DNA of 64,000 nt. Origin: Theobroma cacao. Its lineage: Eukaryota > Streptophyta > Magnoliopsida > Malvales > Malvaceae. Both the position numbers and the translations under genes were made by a program. The stretch spans positions 23,702,030 to 23,766,029 of the forward strand of contig NC_030855.1 of NCBI RefSeq assembly GCF_000208745.1, written 5' to 3'. Below, in pieces: positions 32,088-45,281 of the stretch (position 1 is the stretch's first letter; every line of letters starts with the position of its first letter). The notes under the pieces were generated by a model that saw only the letters and a program-made list of their open reading frames with translations, searched no databases and was not told the DNA's origin.

Positions 32088-34466
32088 TCATGTGAATTTA
32101 GGTTTAGGCATAGGTGAACTATAGGCATTAGAGTGAGGGTGCACGGGACCAAGCTTTTGAATCCAATGAAGCAGCCCTTTCTTGTGATCTTGGCAACTTG
32201 GGTTCTGTACCAATTTCAGGGTTCCATCTTGATTAAGTGAGGACTCAAATTGCTCCAACACCTTCACTATCTGCCAAAAATCAGGCCTCTTCTCTGGGTG
32301 CAATGACCAACATTGCTCAATTAAAGCTCGCATGGCAGGTGGACAGTTGTGTGGGATAACAGGTCTCAAATTCTAAGAAAAGAAGTTCCGATGTCAGAAT
32401 TACAGATATAAAAGCTTCTCAGTTGAGATTAACAAATGCAACAAATCATACATAAACATGCTACAATCGCACTTCAATTCTCCCACATAAGTGAAAATTC
32501 CAGTAGAATATCTGTTACTAACCAAGTAACCATGCCTTCCTTTCCTAAACTTCCAGAGTCATCCTGACAATTTATTCAACCTGCTGAAACAATGGAGAAA
32601 CACGGTGCTACCTACATATTAAGTATCTATTCTTGTTTCTGAAAATGTGCTTAGGTTAGCCTCATATTGAGCAATGACTTTTAAATGATTGTTTGATTAA
32701 CATCTTATGCCACTGCATGAGACCAAGATAATAGCATTAATGCTGAGCACCAGCAAGATGAAAAGGCTTCTTAGCAGTCTATCATGCAGACCAAACCACT
32801 CTGTTCTATCAGCATTGCTTAAATTCATAAAGACTTTCAATGCAGTCATATGCTAGATCTTGTGGATCAATATTACAATCTTCAGTTGACTGAACATGAT
32901 TAAATCAATGAGATGGTAAAATATTTAAGAATTAAAATAAGCATAGACATGAAAATTTTGATAAGCAAAGGCCTGAATGAACTGAGGCTGATATGCAAGG
33001 ACAGATATATGCATTCATATTACCAAAAAGCATGAGGTTAAGGAGCATACCTTGTTCACAACTGCAAAAGCAGCTTGGATAGGATTCATATCCTCATATG
33101 GAATTGTTCCAGCTACCATTTCCCACAAAATAAGTCCAAAGCTGTAAACATCCACCTTCCGTCCATACGATTTCTTTTTGATCATCTCAGGTGCCATCCA
33201 ACGATAAGTCCCTGGATCATCTGCCAGTAGATCACAATATGCCTCCTCACAAGCTATACCAAAATCAGCAATTTTCAGATGAAATTCCTGATCAATAAGG
33301 ACGTTTTCTGGTTTAAGATCACGATGAATGACTCCTTGAGAATGAATGTATTCCATTCCACGAGCAACTTCCAGAACAATAGCAATTAACTTTTCCATCG
33401 GAAGAGACTTGTGATCAAGCTTGTGCAAGTATGCCCTTAATGAACCCTCTGATAAATATTCTGTTATAACACAAAAAACCGGTGGCTTTCTGCATGCTGC
33501 TACAAACTGGTCAACAGATCAAACGATCAAGTGAGGATCGAAACTAACAAAAAAATACTCAATTCAAGATAATTTAAAGCTATGGCTCTTTAGCTATTAA
33601 GAGATCGAAAACCTGAATAAACTGTCTGGAAGCATGGTAATAACAGAACGAGATACATATGAAAAAGGAGGAAAATGAAAAAAAAAAAAGAAAGGAAAAA
33701 GTTCAATTACCTTTATAACATTCGGATGATGGAGCCGAGATAAAAGAGTAACCTCCCTATTGAACTGTTTCTCTAATCGAGCAGCCAAGTTTCCATTCTC
33801 GTCATCATCTGGTACCCTAATAATTTTAACTGCAACAGGTTCCTCCTTATATATACCATGATAAAGCCGGCTATGCGCACCATGGGCAAATCTAAGCCCA
33901 AGAAATAGCTGGGAAAGTTCAACAGTGTGTTCATCAGCTGCTTCTACGGCATTAACCCTTCCTCCAGCATGGTCAAAATACTTAGTCCAAGCCGACTCCT
34001 TCCTGCTCTTTGACCTATCTTGAACTTTTATGGAACCCAAGTGCCTAAGGGGACTTGAATTCGATGATGCTGGTGAATTGGATCCTTTCTTATCATGGGA
34101 TTCTTTATGGAAAAACTTTCCCCTAAATCGCTTGTCGGATTCTTTCCTTTGAGGATTTGGAGTTGAGAATCTCCTCCTCTCAGACCTTGCTTCCTTAAAG
34201 GTATCAGAGAGAATAGTCTGAGGCAGAGGAGATACAGATCTTTGCTTGTTTGTGATAGGATTTCGCTGAATCTGTGGATCATTGTGAACTGATTTCTGTT
34301 TAGCAGAAGCCACTGCTGACCTTGGTTTCAATCCCAAACTCCACTCTAGATTCCTGTCTGATTGTAGGTGGAAAGGAAAAGAGACCAATCTTGATGAGTC
34401 CAATCTATGACAAACCGTGTGAGAAAACTTTGTTCTCCTAATCCATGAATTAGCATCGTCTGCCAT
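32088..34466 (-). CDS. Raf-like (group C, HT1/RAF43-type) protein kinase
   Basis: Three coding exons (34466-33711, 33506-33051, 32372-32088), with GT-AG junctions in phase 0, give 498 residues. A basic, Ser-rich N-terminal region of about 185 residues begins MADDANSWIRRTKFSHTV. The kinase domain (about 188-465) has the ATP-binding Lys 214 in VAVK, catalytic HRDLKPEN (Asp 315), DFG (333-335), the activation-loop GTYRWMAPE typical of plant Raf-like kinases, and the C-lobe arginine in EKRPDF. Unlike most kinases the glycine loop is GLRFAHGAHSRLY, as in the HT1 group. These cytoplasmic kinases relay stress, CO2/stomatal or blue-light signals; the exact role is not visible. The minus-strand sequence TTACAG at 34483-34478, just before the ATG, and a good donor at 35335 suggest a 5'-UTR intron of about 0.86 kb. 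Confidence 0.93.
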
Positions 34467-37400
34467 TTCTTATATCCCTGTAATTCAATGCAAATACTTG
34501 ATATCCTAGAAGACCTTAAACCTAAAGCTTTGCTTTTGACTTCCGTTCTATGTTTTCGTCCTCGTATGAAGAAGGGACACAATCAAGACTGTTCCTGAAA
34601 CAATACTCCTAGGCAATATACAGAGCTCAAGAAACTAAAATTCTTCAAGCCCATCAACCATTGACCACTGAAAAATCAAACTTCGGTTTCATTGAAATCA
34701 AGAAACCAATCAAAGCCATGAAGAAGAACCATCAAGAATGAGACTCTGACTGGCCTTAATCTCTTCTCCATCGGAAAAATAAAAAAAGAGAATCACTTGA
34801 AACCCATCAAATATATCCACACTTGAAACACCATTTCTTCAACCTATCAAACCTTTGATCCATAACCAAAGTACCAAACCCTCCTCAAAAAACAAAAAAC
34901 AAAAAAAAACCTTTTTTTCTTTCTCTTAGGCTTCAAAAGTCAAAATACCACCTTCCGTGAATGCCTGGAAAATCCCACACAAGTAACCAAATATACAAGT
35001 CATCAATCAAAAAATTAAAAATAATATAAAATAAAAACAAAAACCCCAGGAAAAAAACACAAAAGTATACTGCATTTTATTATTGAAAATAAAGAATAAA
35101 AAAAGCCATGAGTATAACACGCATTAACCACAAGAAGAAAAATAAAACTAATCATTGTGTCGAAAACAATCATAAACCCCATTATAAAAAAAAAGAAAAA
35201 AAGAAGAAAGACCCAGATTCATATATGACCAGATAAGCACAAAACAAATAAAAAATGGGAAAAAAAATCTCAAAGTAGTAAAACTAGTACATCTGATAAC
35301 ATATACCAAAAAGCATCCAAAGACAAGAACTTTACCATGAAGCTAATAAGTACATGGCTAATCAAGGCAAGGTGGCATTTTCTTTTGAGGGTTTTCTCTT
35401 TTTTTTTTTCTTTTTTCTAAAGTTCTAACCTTCTTCTTCGTTGTTAGGAACCAAAGACAGGATCTTTTTGTGGGTAGATAAGAGGAAAAAGATTAAAAAA
35501 AAAAACAAAACAAGACCCAAAAAATAGTAAAAAAAAATCTAGGAATTCTCCTGCAAAAAGAAGGTTTGTGATGGTATACGTATCGTCTACGGAGATGGTT
35601 GGAGACCGTAGATTCCGTGGACCCGATATTTTCGGTTGAGGACTTGGAAAAAGGTGGAGCCCAGTTGGGAGAGGGGTGGTGGAGTGTGGGGACCACAAAG
35701 ACAGAAAGTCAATAAAAGACAGAGCTTTCGATTTTTCAAAAAAGCTTTTTTAAAATAAATAAATAAAAAAAAGGAGTAAAGTGGAGGAATACAAGTGTCA
35801 TTATCACGGACAATTGAGTATTTATTTATTTTTTCCTTTTTATAATTAGAGAGGCAGCAGGAGTGGTACGGTTCGCACGGATTTAGTGTCCGTGGTTGGT
35901 ATCGGGTAAAAAAGGAAGGTGCCACGGCCTATTTGGTGCAACTTTCGAATATGTCGGGTAGACAGACCTTTCTTGTTTGTCTATTTTTCTACGTACATGG
36001 ATCGTATGTATACTTATTTTTTTCTGTTATATACTTTTAAAATTTTATTCTATAAAAAAAATGTAATGACACAAACTCATAAAGGAGGATTAATTAAAAG
36101 TGCTAACCAATAGAAAGGTCATGTTGACCAATTGCGGTGCCTTTGGGATTAATCAAGTCCTTTCAAGTGCGGCTGCTGCTGGTGGGGACCCAATGGGGTG
36201 CGTTTGCTATCAACCAGCGGTTAGGATCAAAGACCCGGATTTGACGCAACCTCACTACAGCAATAAAAGAGACCAAAATTCCTCATTCAAACCTAAGCCT
36301 TGAATCTCCATTCTAATCAGATAGACTCATTTATACCTATTTTCTTCTTAATTGGAAATATTTAAATTTGAGTTTGTCCATTTATTTGTAAATTCATTCT
36401 CATACATGTTTCGGTATCAATAATAAAATTTACATGTCGAAATTTAAACAAAAAGAAATTAAATTTCTTATCTAAAAATCCTTTGATAATTATTTAAAAA
36501 GAGTAAAAATATGAATTGTTCATGCCTTTGGTATTAATAATACAAGCACATATCACGCTTAATGAATTGAATGATGATATGTACATTCTTATCTAAAGAA
36601 ATTAAGGATAAAGTACCCAACCGATAGTCATTCAACTTCTTTTAAAGCCTTGTTTTTAGACAAACAAATAGAAATTAAAGAGTTTTTCTTCTTGGACGGT
36701 TTGCTTTGACTTAAAATACCCAACAGACAAGGGAGAATGAACCTAATAAGATAAGAGCAAAAATAAAAGACCTCACTATTGATGGCCAAAACAGAAATGT
36801 ACAAAAGCAAAATGTATATGTTAAAAATGGCAGAAAATTATATCAAACATTTTATTCAATGATTGATGCATGATTTTTCTATTTAAAAAGTAAGATTTAA
36901 AATTTTTAATTAAAAAAGAATGGCACAAAATCTAGAGGGATCATTTTTGCCAGCTCCCTCCTGCTTCATTGATGCTTTTGTTTGCCTTTTTCTATATTTT
37001 GTTTCCTGGTTCATATTGAGAGTTGGGAAAGAAAGAATGAACCCATGGGCCTCTTGGTCTAAAATTCAAGAGACCCATTGTTGAGAACAAAAGCAAAATA
37101 TGGGTCCATCCGAGTTATCTCCACCAATGGCTTTAAACCCACATAAATGTTTTCCTCAACCACAGACTCAGACGGTCAGACCATCAAAACCCCAAGCCTA
37201 ACAAACCCAACTCATTCAATCCCCTCCCTACTGTATCGCTGCCTTCACGATGGAGGTTGTTGGGCTCCTAAAGAAGCTCATATGTCTAGGAATTCTTTTC
37301 CAGGCAGGCAGGATCAATTCATCACTTGAAATAAAGATTTTACCAATTATCTAAGGATTAGACAATCAGAATTATGCTAAACTCTCTTACGTGGTTATTA

Positions 37401-38435
37401 TCAAATACTTAACATAATGTGTTTACCAAAGGTTCATGGTTCAAGAGATAAGAGATAAACATATTAGATTGAAGTGAAGTCAATGTTTCATTCATATCTT
37501 CAATGATAATCTGATGTAAAGGAAACTAGATTTAGTCGAAAAAAATATTTAAAAGAGCAATGAATCACTCTCCTCCTTTTTTTATTCTTCTGATGCTAAA
37601 GAATAGGACAACCTTCAGTCTAACCAACCTTGGTATGAACATGCCAATAATATCGTTACCACTAGACAGCATCTGGAATGTTCTCGATGCTACTTGGTGG
37701 TTCCTGAAACTCGTGCATACCGGAACGTGGCATGTACGAAGTGATCTGATGTCAAGTTTGCATAGAAATTGGCTTCTTGATGATCCTCATCTAGATACTT
37801 CCAATGACTTCTAGTTTGTCGGATGATGAAGGAATAAAATACGTTTTTTTTTTAAAAAAAAACTTCTTATTTGTAATTTTTCTACCTTCATTTATGAATT
37901 ACTGTTGAACTTCCGTGAAGCTCATAATCTTTCGTATTAAAAAAAATTGAATCTTACTTTTTAAATAAAAAAAATTGTATCGAATGTTCAGGTTCGTAAA
38001 AATTAATTAATACAATACAAGGTAAAAAACTAACCTGGAGTTAGTTCGGACCCTGATCCATTAATGTTTCTGACATTATTTTATAATTGTCAGGAATCCA
38101 AATCCGGTTGTATTGCTACACAACAACAGAGCATGGTCTGTCATCAAATCTGACATTTGCTGCAGGGTATGGCATTGAATTTGAACATCAAACTTCCCAA
38201 ACAAAAGAAAAGAAAAGAAAAGAAAAAGAAATTGAAGGATATATATGTAAGAAAGAAGGACAAGAATCCTAGACAAAAGTCATCAGTTGAGAATAAAAAC
38301 CACACTACAATTATTTATCCAATCCTACTAAAGTATTCGTATAACACTCACACGGACCCCAAGTTCACATGTAAGTAGAAAAATCAAAAGAGGCAGAGGA
38401 CAAAATCTTTCGCTAATTATTAGCTCCCAAACTAT
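34467..38435. other. Kinase 5' leader/promoter and intergenic DNA
   Basis: 34478-35335 is probably a 5'-UTR intron of the Raf-like kinase gene; 35336 to about 35900 holds its upstream leader and promoter. The rest up to the DUF506 gene has no recognised gene. Frames at 37147-37329 and 37560-37814 have an ATG but no domain. An (AAAGA)n-like purine run is at 38200-38235. Confidence 0.4.
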
Positions 38436-39478
38436 TCACACAACCTCAACTGCTGTACAATGCTTATTGGATAACTTTTCCAGCAAATCCACAGTTAACA
38501 TGGAGGCCCTTGGCTTTGGCAATCGGCCTGAACATCCTACAGACAAGGATTGGGTTAATGTGTTCCGTTCACAAGATTTTAGCCACTTAGCTTGCATGTA
38601 TCTGTGTTTTCTCCATGGTCCCATGTGCATTTTCTTCTCCTTCATGCATTTCTTGGCAGCCAAACATAAGATTTTGATAACAATATTTAATCTTTCCACT
38701 TTGCCGACGAACACTTCTGGTAGTCGTTGAACTAGACGATTGTAATCTTCACTTGCTCTTGCCATCTCAAACTCAGCTCTGAAATTCAACTCTATGATTA
38801 CCCTTACATCCCCTTTTCTTGAATTCTCTATCACATCCAAGAAAGTGTGCTCTCCTGCACAATATCAAACCAAATTATGTTAAGTACAGCCTCTGATTCC
38901 TTGACAAATTGAACCCCACCGAGATAATAATCTTCTCTGCTTTAAAGAACTAAAGCAATAGAATTATTACCTGAGGGGATATCCGGAGAGCTTCGCCATT
39001 TAGACCGGCAAACGGCGCTGTTGAAACCAGCATTTTGGAGACGGCCAGAGACTTCTCTCATTAGACAAGTCCTACAACTTTCAGCCATTGATTTCCCACA
39101 GGGACAAACAGTTCCCGCTCTCTGAATATCTTTCAAGGCTTCCTTGGTGGCATTTCTAATTCTTGATTCTAAAGAGCTACTCCTACACAAGGTAGCTTGC
39201 AGAACCTGGTGCTGGCTCTCCCAAAAACTCTTGTTGTTTTCGACACTGCTTTCATCATTCTCTTTCTCCTCATTATCACCCAACTCTCCTCCTTCATCCA
39301 CCATTTCATTACCTGGAAGTTCATCACTGTTGCAGCTTCCGGGGTGGTCACCATCGTCAAGGAACCCGAATTCCATATCTGATAGACTCGAATCTGTTTG
39401 CTCAGGGAACTTGAATTCCTGGCAACCGTATGTTAAATTCCGGTGATTCCATGAAATTCTTGTTGCAATGCCAGCCAT
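38436..39478 (-). CDS. DUF506 (PDDEXK-like) family protein
   Basis: Two exons, 39478-38971 and 38854-38436 (phase-1 GT-AG intron; donor GTAATA, acceptor TTGTGCAG), encode 308 residues. It belongs to the plant-specific DUF506 family, classed with the PDDEXK nuclease fold but without shown nuclease activity; some Arabidopsis members repress root-hair growth. Visible landmarks: an acidic region 54-80, CPCGKS and SCRTCL (125-139), GFNSAVCRSKW (151-161), the core RVIIELNFRAEFEMAR (187-202), RLPEVFVGK (213-221), and the C-terminal GPWRKHRYMQAKW (248-260). I chose the ATG at 39478 (MAGIATRISW), the usual N-terminal style; the frame stays open upstream through a poly-A/T run to 39784, but that part is not conserved-looking. 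Upstream DNA has several ACGTG cores. Function is inferred only at family level. Confidence 0.92.
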
Positions 39479-39479
39479 T

Positions 39480-41491
39480 TTTTTTTTAAATGTTATATTT
39501 TCCCGAGGGTAATTTAGAAACTGGGCGTGTATGTTGTGGATTATGGACTTCGGTTTTATACAGGGATTTAGGCAACAACGGGACCCGCTTAGACCAACGT
39601 GGACGAACGAGCCGCCGCGCACATGAGAGAGAGATTGAATTCCTACGTGGCATGAAGCCATTGCATTATCTGCATCGAGCCAGTCTAGTATTTTTGGACC
39701 AGACAGCGAGGATCCACGTCGATCAGTCGCAATAACTTTGATCAACTGATCTAATCTGGATATACTCGAATATTCGCGTCCCACATATATTTCTCTTAAT
39801 AATTTCTTCGATCTGCCAAAATAAATTTTGATATTAAAAAAAAATTGCTCACTTCATAATTTGAATTAACTCCTTTTGAAGGAGTTTTAAGATTTACATA
39901 TCGATATACGTTAACTCTTTTTGCTAATTATCATTATAATTTTATTATAATTTAATTTTATTTAGTAACAATGTAATAGTTTGTTTGATATTATATAAAT
40001 TTATACAAATTAAACATAATAAGAGTTGATCATGTAATATATCACATCACCTCACATTAATAGTTCATATTGTGTTTACTTGATATGCATGTTATATTTA
40101 TGTATAAAAAATGACAATTATTATCGAAAGTAAAATTTTATATATTTTTGTTATAAATAAAAGTTTAATCGAATATAATTAAAAAAAACTTAATTTGATA
40201 GAAAAAAAAAAAGGGAGACTCAATTGTGAATTGTCAACAATTCGAAGAATTTTTTATTATTTTAAAATGGGTAAGGTTCGTGTGATTGTTAAGTATCTCT
40301 ATCCCGACGTGGAAATGGTGGATCACACCAAACTAGGAAGAGACAGAGTGAAGTGATTGAGCGTTGAGTAAGATCAAACGTGGACAAACCAAGGACGTTA
40401 GATGCTTGAGGTTTATCCAAAATAGAGGGTCCTACATGTTTGCATACCTAACAAAAATAATTTTTGTACACCTGCACAGTCATCATATGAAGTTAAATTA
40501 TTTAATAAAATAAAACGCGGCGTCTTGCCAATGGTTTGCTATGCTTTGGCATCTAAACACAAAAGATTCCTCAACGATACTCCAACATGTTTAAAATTCT
40601 TAATGACAAAAACGGGCAGTTTGGTAATTCAAAAATTGATGCAATAATTGGACTGGTAATATGGCCCACAAAGTAGTCTCTGTTCACCCTTTTCTTGTCT
40701 ACCAATGAATTAATGCCAAAGAAGGTGGGCATGTGAATTTCCTTTTCATAAAATAAAATAAAATTGTAGCTAATTCTCTCTTGAACAAAATATCTTGTTC
40801 TTTGGTTTTATATTTGATGTAATATAATATATATAATAAAAATTTCATTCATAAGTGTATATTTTTAATGAAATTAGAATATTTAATTTACTTATATATA
40901 AAATTTATTTGCAGATGGTTCATTAAAATATAAATATTTTCTATTTATTGATTCAATAATGAGACATGACTGTTCTTGAAAAATTGCTAGTCTCGACGTC
41001 TATTTGCCACAAAAAAGCGCTCTATGTCGACATTATTTTGATATTATTTAGATTTCACAATCATTTCAAAACTGTTGCTTATGTGAGGGAAGGAAGAATC
41101 AAAAACAATGGTCAAAGTCGCTGTCATTTGTCTTTGGTCGATTATTTTAACATGGTAATGGTTGTTAGAATTGAAATAATCATGCTTGGCCCCTCCCCTT
41201 TCCTCCAAGACAAAGTCTTAATTAATTGTTGCCAAGGAAAAGACCTTTATAATATATTTTTATTTTTTAAAAATTTTATAATTTGTCTCTATAATAATTT
41301 TTTTTATTTGATGAAATGTCATGACAATTAATGAATAATTAATTTTAGTAGATTTTGAGATTAAAATCAAATCTATTACAATAAAATTATTTTTTAATAT
41401 CCTATGATTGACCCATTTCTTATTCACCTCCCAAACATGAACTCCTAACTCCTTTACTACCTTTGTACTTATAATTTGATGGATTACATGA
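39480..41491. other. DUF506 promoter and AT-rich intergenic DNA
   Basis: 39480-39800 carries the likely leader and promoter of the DUF506 gene, with AACGTGG (about 39593), TACGTGGCA (about 39642) and CCACGTC (about 39714). Beyond that is AT-rich spacer with a short perfect hairpin around 39870-39888 (AACTCCTT, 3-base loop, AAGGAGTT). No gene was recognised; the 121-codon plus frame at 40966-41331 has no domain. Confidence 0.4.
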
Positions 41492-41854
41492 CACTAATCT
41501 TTTTGCAGGGTGAATTTTGGTGGTAATTGTTCTTTTTTCAACGTAAATTAGGAAGAAAAGGTTGGCCGTATTTTGAGAACGTAATCATTAATGAAATAAT
41601 TAAAGTAAAGTATATGTATGAAAAAAACATGTGACGTAAAATTATGAAAAAAACACAAAACGAAAGATCAATGAAATATGTCGTCAGTATATCATTAACG
41701 AAATATTCCAATATTGACAAAAATGACTTTTATTGACTACTATACTAATTGACGATTTGTAAAGAATTCATCAATATTTTAATATATCAGTGAAATTTTC
41801 AACACTATCATTAACAAAAAAATCTGTCGGTAAAACTTTTTAATTTTAGTAGTG
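41492..41854. mobile_element. CACTA-type transposon remnant
   Basis: Read on the minus strand, the segment begins CACTACTAAAATTAAAAAG at 41854 and continues with TTTTACCGACAGATTTT, the terminal CACTA followed by a CCGACAGA-type subterminal repeat typical of plant CACTA (En/Spm) elements. Related GTCAGT/GTCAAT stretches recur to about 41690. A possible opposite terminus, CACTAATC, occurs at 41492 and is followed by a GGTGGTAATTG stretch like a decayed subterminal repeat. The flanking 3 bases (TGA and TCT) do not match, so the left boundary is a guess. No transposase is encoded. Confidence 0.45.
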
Positions 41855-44800
41855 TCTTGATCCAATTTTATAAGCTCTTAATTTTTTTTACTATAATGTC
41901 AGTGCAACTGCGTCAATGCTACAAGAATACAAAGTTTAATATAAATCGATTTAATCAGATAAGATATCAATATATAACATTTTTTATTTGTTAGTACACG
42001 TTTTTTGATTATGACCTATTTTGTTTTAACATCAACAACTCGGTTACAATTCGGAGAATAAAATCGATATGCTAGTCATCATGAGTCTGGTTCTCTTCCC
42101 CTAATCCTGTTCTTAATTACTCTACCTAACCTCAACTCCATAAGTCACAATCCATGGCTCCTTACAAGCAATTTCCCACCAATATTTTTATCTGACAAGT
42201 TGCACGGGGCTCCTCAAAGATTTTTGTTCATTGATTCTATCCTTTCTCCCTACCTTCCCCCATTGTATATAGGTACACTCTTTCTTTCAACTGATAAAAA
42301 ATTCAAGTCCAGGCTTGGACTGGGTTTTTTATTTTCGGATAATTACATTTGAGATTAACTTAATTATCATGATTAAGATTACATTTATCGAGATAATCCG
42401 CCTTTTTCTTCTTTTTGTAGCTGGCATGATCATGAGCAATATCCATATGGAAATGATGAGACGCTTGTATTCTGACCACACCAGCACCTGGTGGGCTAGC
42501 TTTGGATGGGGACGTGCTCTCCACAGTCGATAAAATGAAAAAATATCGACAGGCTGACACAGATAGAAAATGATGCTTTGGTGTTAAGCTAGCTTCGCAT
42601 GAATTGACGACGACGATGATGATTATTATTATGCTGGTCAACTGATCATCATGTGCATGAGTTTAGCATGTAATTATGCCTTAACTTTCGTTTTCTCGTC
42701 GCTACAGATAGTTTAATAGCTAGGTAATTCGTTCTTGGCTGGTCGAGTTTTGTCCACATCTTGAGAATGTGACAGATATAGTGGCTTGAAAACTTCTTGA
42801 ATGCTCAAGTTCTTTGTGTAACGCATATGTAAATACAAGAACTCATGAACCTTAAGCCCGATACAGATTGTTAGGCAAAAGATGGTGGATGATCTTTCAC
42901 ATTGTATCAACACTTATCTTCCTGTCCCCTCTCTTATTATCTTAGGGTTTGGCGACCCCATGATGATTTCTTTCTTGAATTTCAAAGATAAGATTCATAA
43001 ACTGTAGATTGAGACATTAAGATTATCCCTTTCTACAAAGTTTTAGCAATTTCTAAACACTACCTCTTCCTATCAGTCTTTAGTTTTGTACCAACACCAT
43101 CCAGATTACAGTCAGTTTAATCACATAAAATCCGAAATTAATCAAAATGAATATACAAGAAAGCCATTGGTTTTTTGACTTAGCAACTTATAAGGAAGAG
43201 AATTAATTTTATGGCTCCAATTTTTATGATCTTTATCCAAAGAATTTATCTTTACACAAAGAATTAACATATCAAGGAATTATTACAAGATATACGACTT
43301 TTTATGTTAGTGTATAATTATTTATAACACACGTAACCACCCTCAATCGATGATTATAGCTTGAGATGTTGAATTTGAATACTCAAGTCGAAACTCCAGA
43401 AAGAGAGTTGGAGTAGCCAATTAATACCTTCATAACTGGTTAATACCTTCAATAAGCTTCGTATGTTAGAAAAAGATACAATGTTTCTTAGTTAGTGTTC
43501 TTAACGCAATCTATGTTGATGACATATTAAAGAAGGAAAAAATAAAAGATTTGGAGCATGATGTGAACCCACTGAACGATTGAATGTGCCAGCATTAGAC
43601 GAACGATCTGGATGGAGAATGAGAATTCGATATGTTTTTCATGCACGAGCCCTGTCCACGATCAACATTGATAGACAGATAATGCATTACCCTCACGCTC
43701 ATTTTTCAAAATTCTCTTTAAATCGAAGCCAGTTCAAGGAGAATAGACATTACCAGAGCAATGACTACTAGCCACGAGATGCTCATTGGTAGATTATCTG
43801 TTAGCTCCTATTGAAGCTAACTGTTTTCTGGCCCAAGAAATAGCAAGTGGCTCATAAAAGTCAAGTAAAAAAATAGATGAAGTTAGAAGTTTAGATGATT
43901 ACAGTGGAGGGGTTGTTTTTTTATGATAAGAAAAGAGAAAGTATTGCAATAAGTAAAATGAGATGTGTCGAAGACAGCTGATAATACAATTATTAAATTA
44001 AATCTAATTAATTATGGCCCATAGAAATAAAAGGGGATAAGGGGATAGGTATTTGACATGGAAGTGACTACCCTGCATATACAAAGAGATTAGAATTCTA
44101 TGAATTAAGTATAGAAATATATATTTAAATCACTCAGAGAATCTTGTCGGGCTTGTTGAGATAAGTAAGAGCAGACACAATTGCATTCAGACTTGAACAT
44201 TTTGGTATGCTTAATGATGATTTTAACAGATATTTTGTTTTAGGTTAGGACAAGTTTTGATTAGAATAGCTGAGCTGCTAAAAATTATTGAGGTAGGTCT
44301 GCACAATCGGAATGAATCTGCACTTTTAACTTTTAACCTAACAATATGCAAAAAGGTTTTTTTCTTTCTATTATTTGATAAATGATTCTGAACTCTTTAA
44401 GTAGAACATATATGTATATTTGTTTATGTTAAATTATCGGATGCATCATATTCTTTAGTATTTTTATAGTCTGAGAAGACAGTGACATTGATATTGGAGA
44501 AATTTTTGTCTTCTTTATCCTTTTGTAGACAATAATAAAGTATAGAATTGAATGGCAAGAATGAGTGATGGTGATTCTTATAATGATATATTTACATGAG
44601 TGCTGTGCTGTGACCATCTGCATTCATTTTATGGTTTAAGAGTTGAACTGTGCTTACCTTTAGCTCTTCACAAATCAATGAACAATGAAAATTTTTTATA
44701 GGAATTTGACAGCTTTAATAACTAAGGTCTGAAAGATTGGAAGCCTTTGGGGCCTAGCCTGTTTGACATCCAAGACAAGAGGATTCGAGGTCATACTGAG

Positions 44801-45191
44801 TTGGAGTACTAGATCATGCAAGCAACAAGTTCTAGCTGCCAATATGTTCCCTTTCAAACTGGAATTAAGGTGGAGTTTGATTGTAAATGTGCCACATGCC
44901 AACCAGCCACTGGAAAGTGGAATCACTTTGCTGGAGTACGACAAATGTGTGGATGAACATTTATTACGGCATGTGGTTGTTGATAGTTTTCACTTTCTTC
45001 ATAGGTGTGGATCTGCATTAAAATAAACATACAAAAGCAAACATTAACATGCTATTGTTTGCTTTGCGCTTTGTTTATGTAAGTTTCTAAGTTGAAAAGA
45101 CTTGGACTGTATTTCCAGAACCAAGCTGGCCCTGGCCTAGCCATTATAAAATTAAGTAATTAACCATGCAGGAAGACACCATTAAAAATGA
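41855..45191. other. Intergenic region, no gene firmly recognised
   Basis: AT-rich spacer with short frames only. At 44696-45026 both strands have open frames of 80-90 codons with moderately balanced composition but no domain I recognise; they may be a decayed gene fragment. Confidence 0.35.
45183..45188 (-). terminator. Pol III terminator of tRNA-Tyr
   Basis: A run of five T on the minus strand begins a few bases after the tRNA 3' end, as expected for RNA polymerase III termination. Confidence 0.75.
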
Positions 45192-45281
45192 TCCGACCTG
45201 CCGGATTCGAACCAGCGACCTAAGGATTTCTCTGAGTGAACCCACTACAGTCCTCCGCTCTACCAACTGAGCTAAGGTCGG
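45192..45281 (-). tRNA. tRNA-Tyr (anticodon GTA), intron-containing
   Basis: The 90-base gene folds as a standard cloverleaf. The acceptor stem CCGACCT pairs with AGGTCGG, with discriminator A. The D arm has TAGCTCAGTTGGTAGAGC (A box), the anticodon loop is CTGTAGA, and the T arm has GGTTCGAATCC (B box). A 17-base intron starting TGGGTTCACT follows the base 3' of the anticodon, the standard position in nuclear plant tRNA-Tyr genes. After removal, stem GAGGA/TCCTT and the 7-base loop are restored, leaving 73 bases. CCA is not encoded. CAACAATC sits just upstream, giving the CAA motif usual at plant tRNA starts. The sequence is nearly that of the conserved plant tRNA-Tyr. Confidence 0.97.

Noticed and set aside
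39479..39784. N-terminal extension of the DUF506 protein
   Set aside because: The frame is open but runs through a poly-A/T tract (KKK) and promoter-like ACGTG DNA; the MAGIATR start fits the family.
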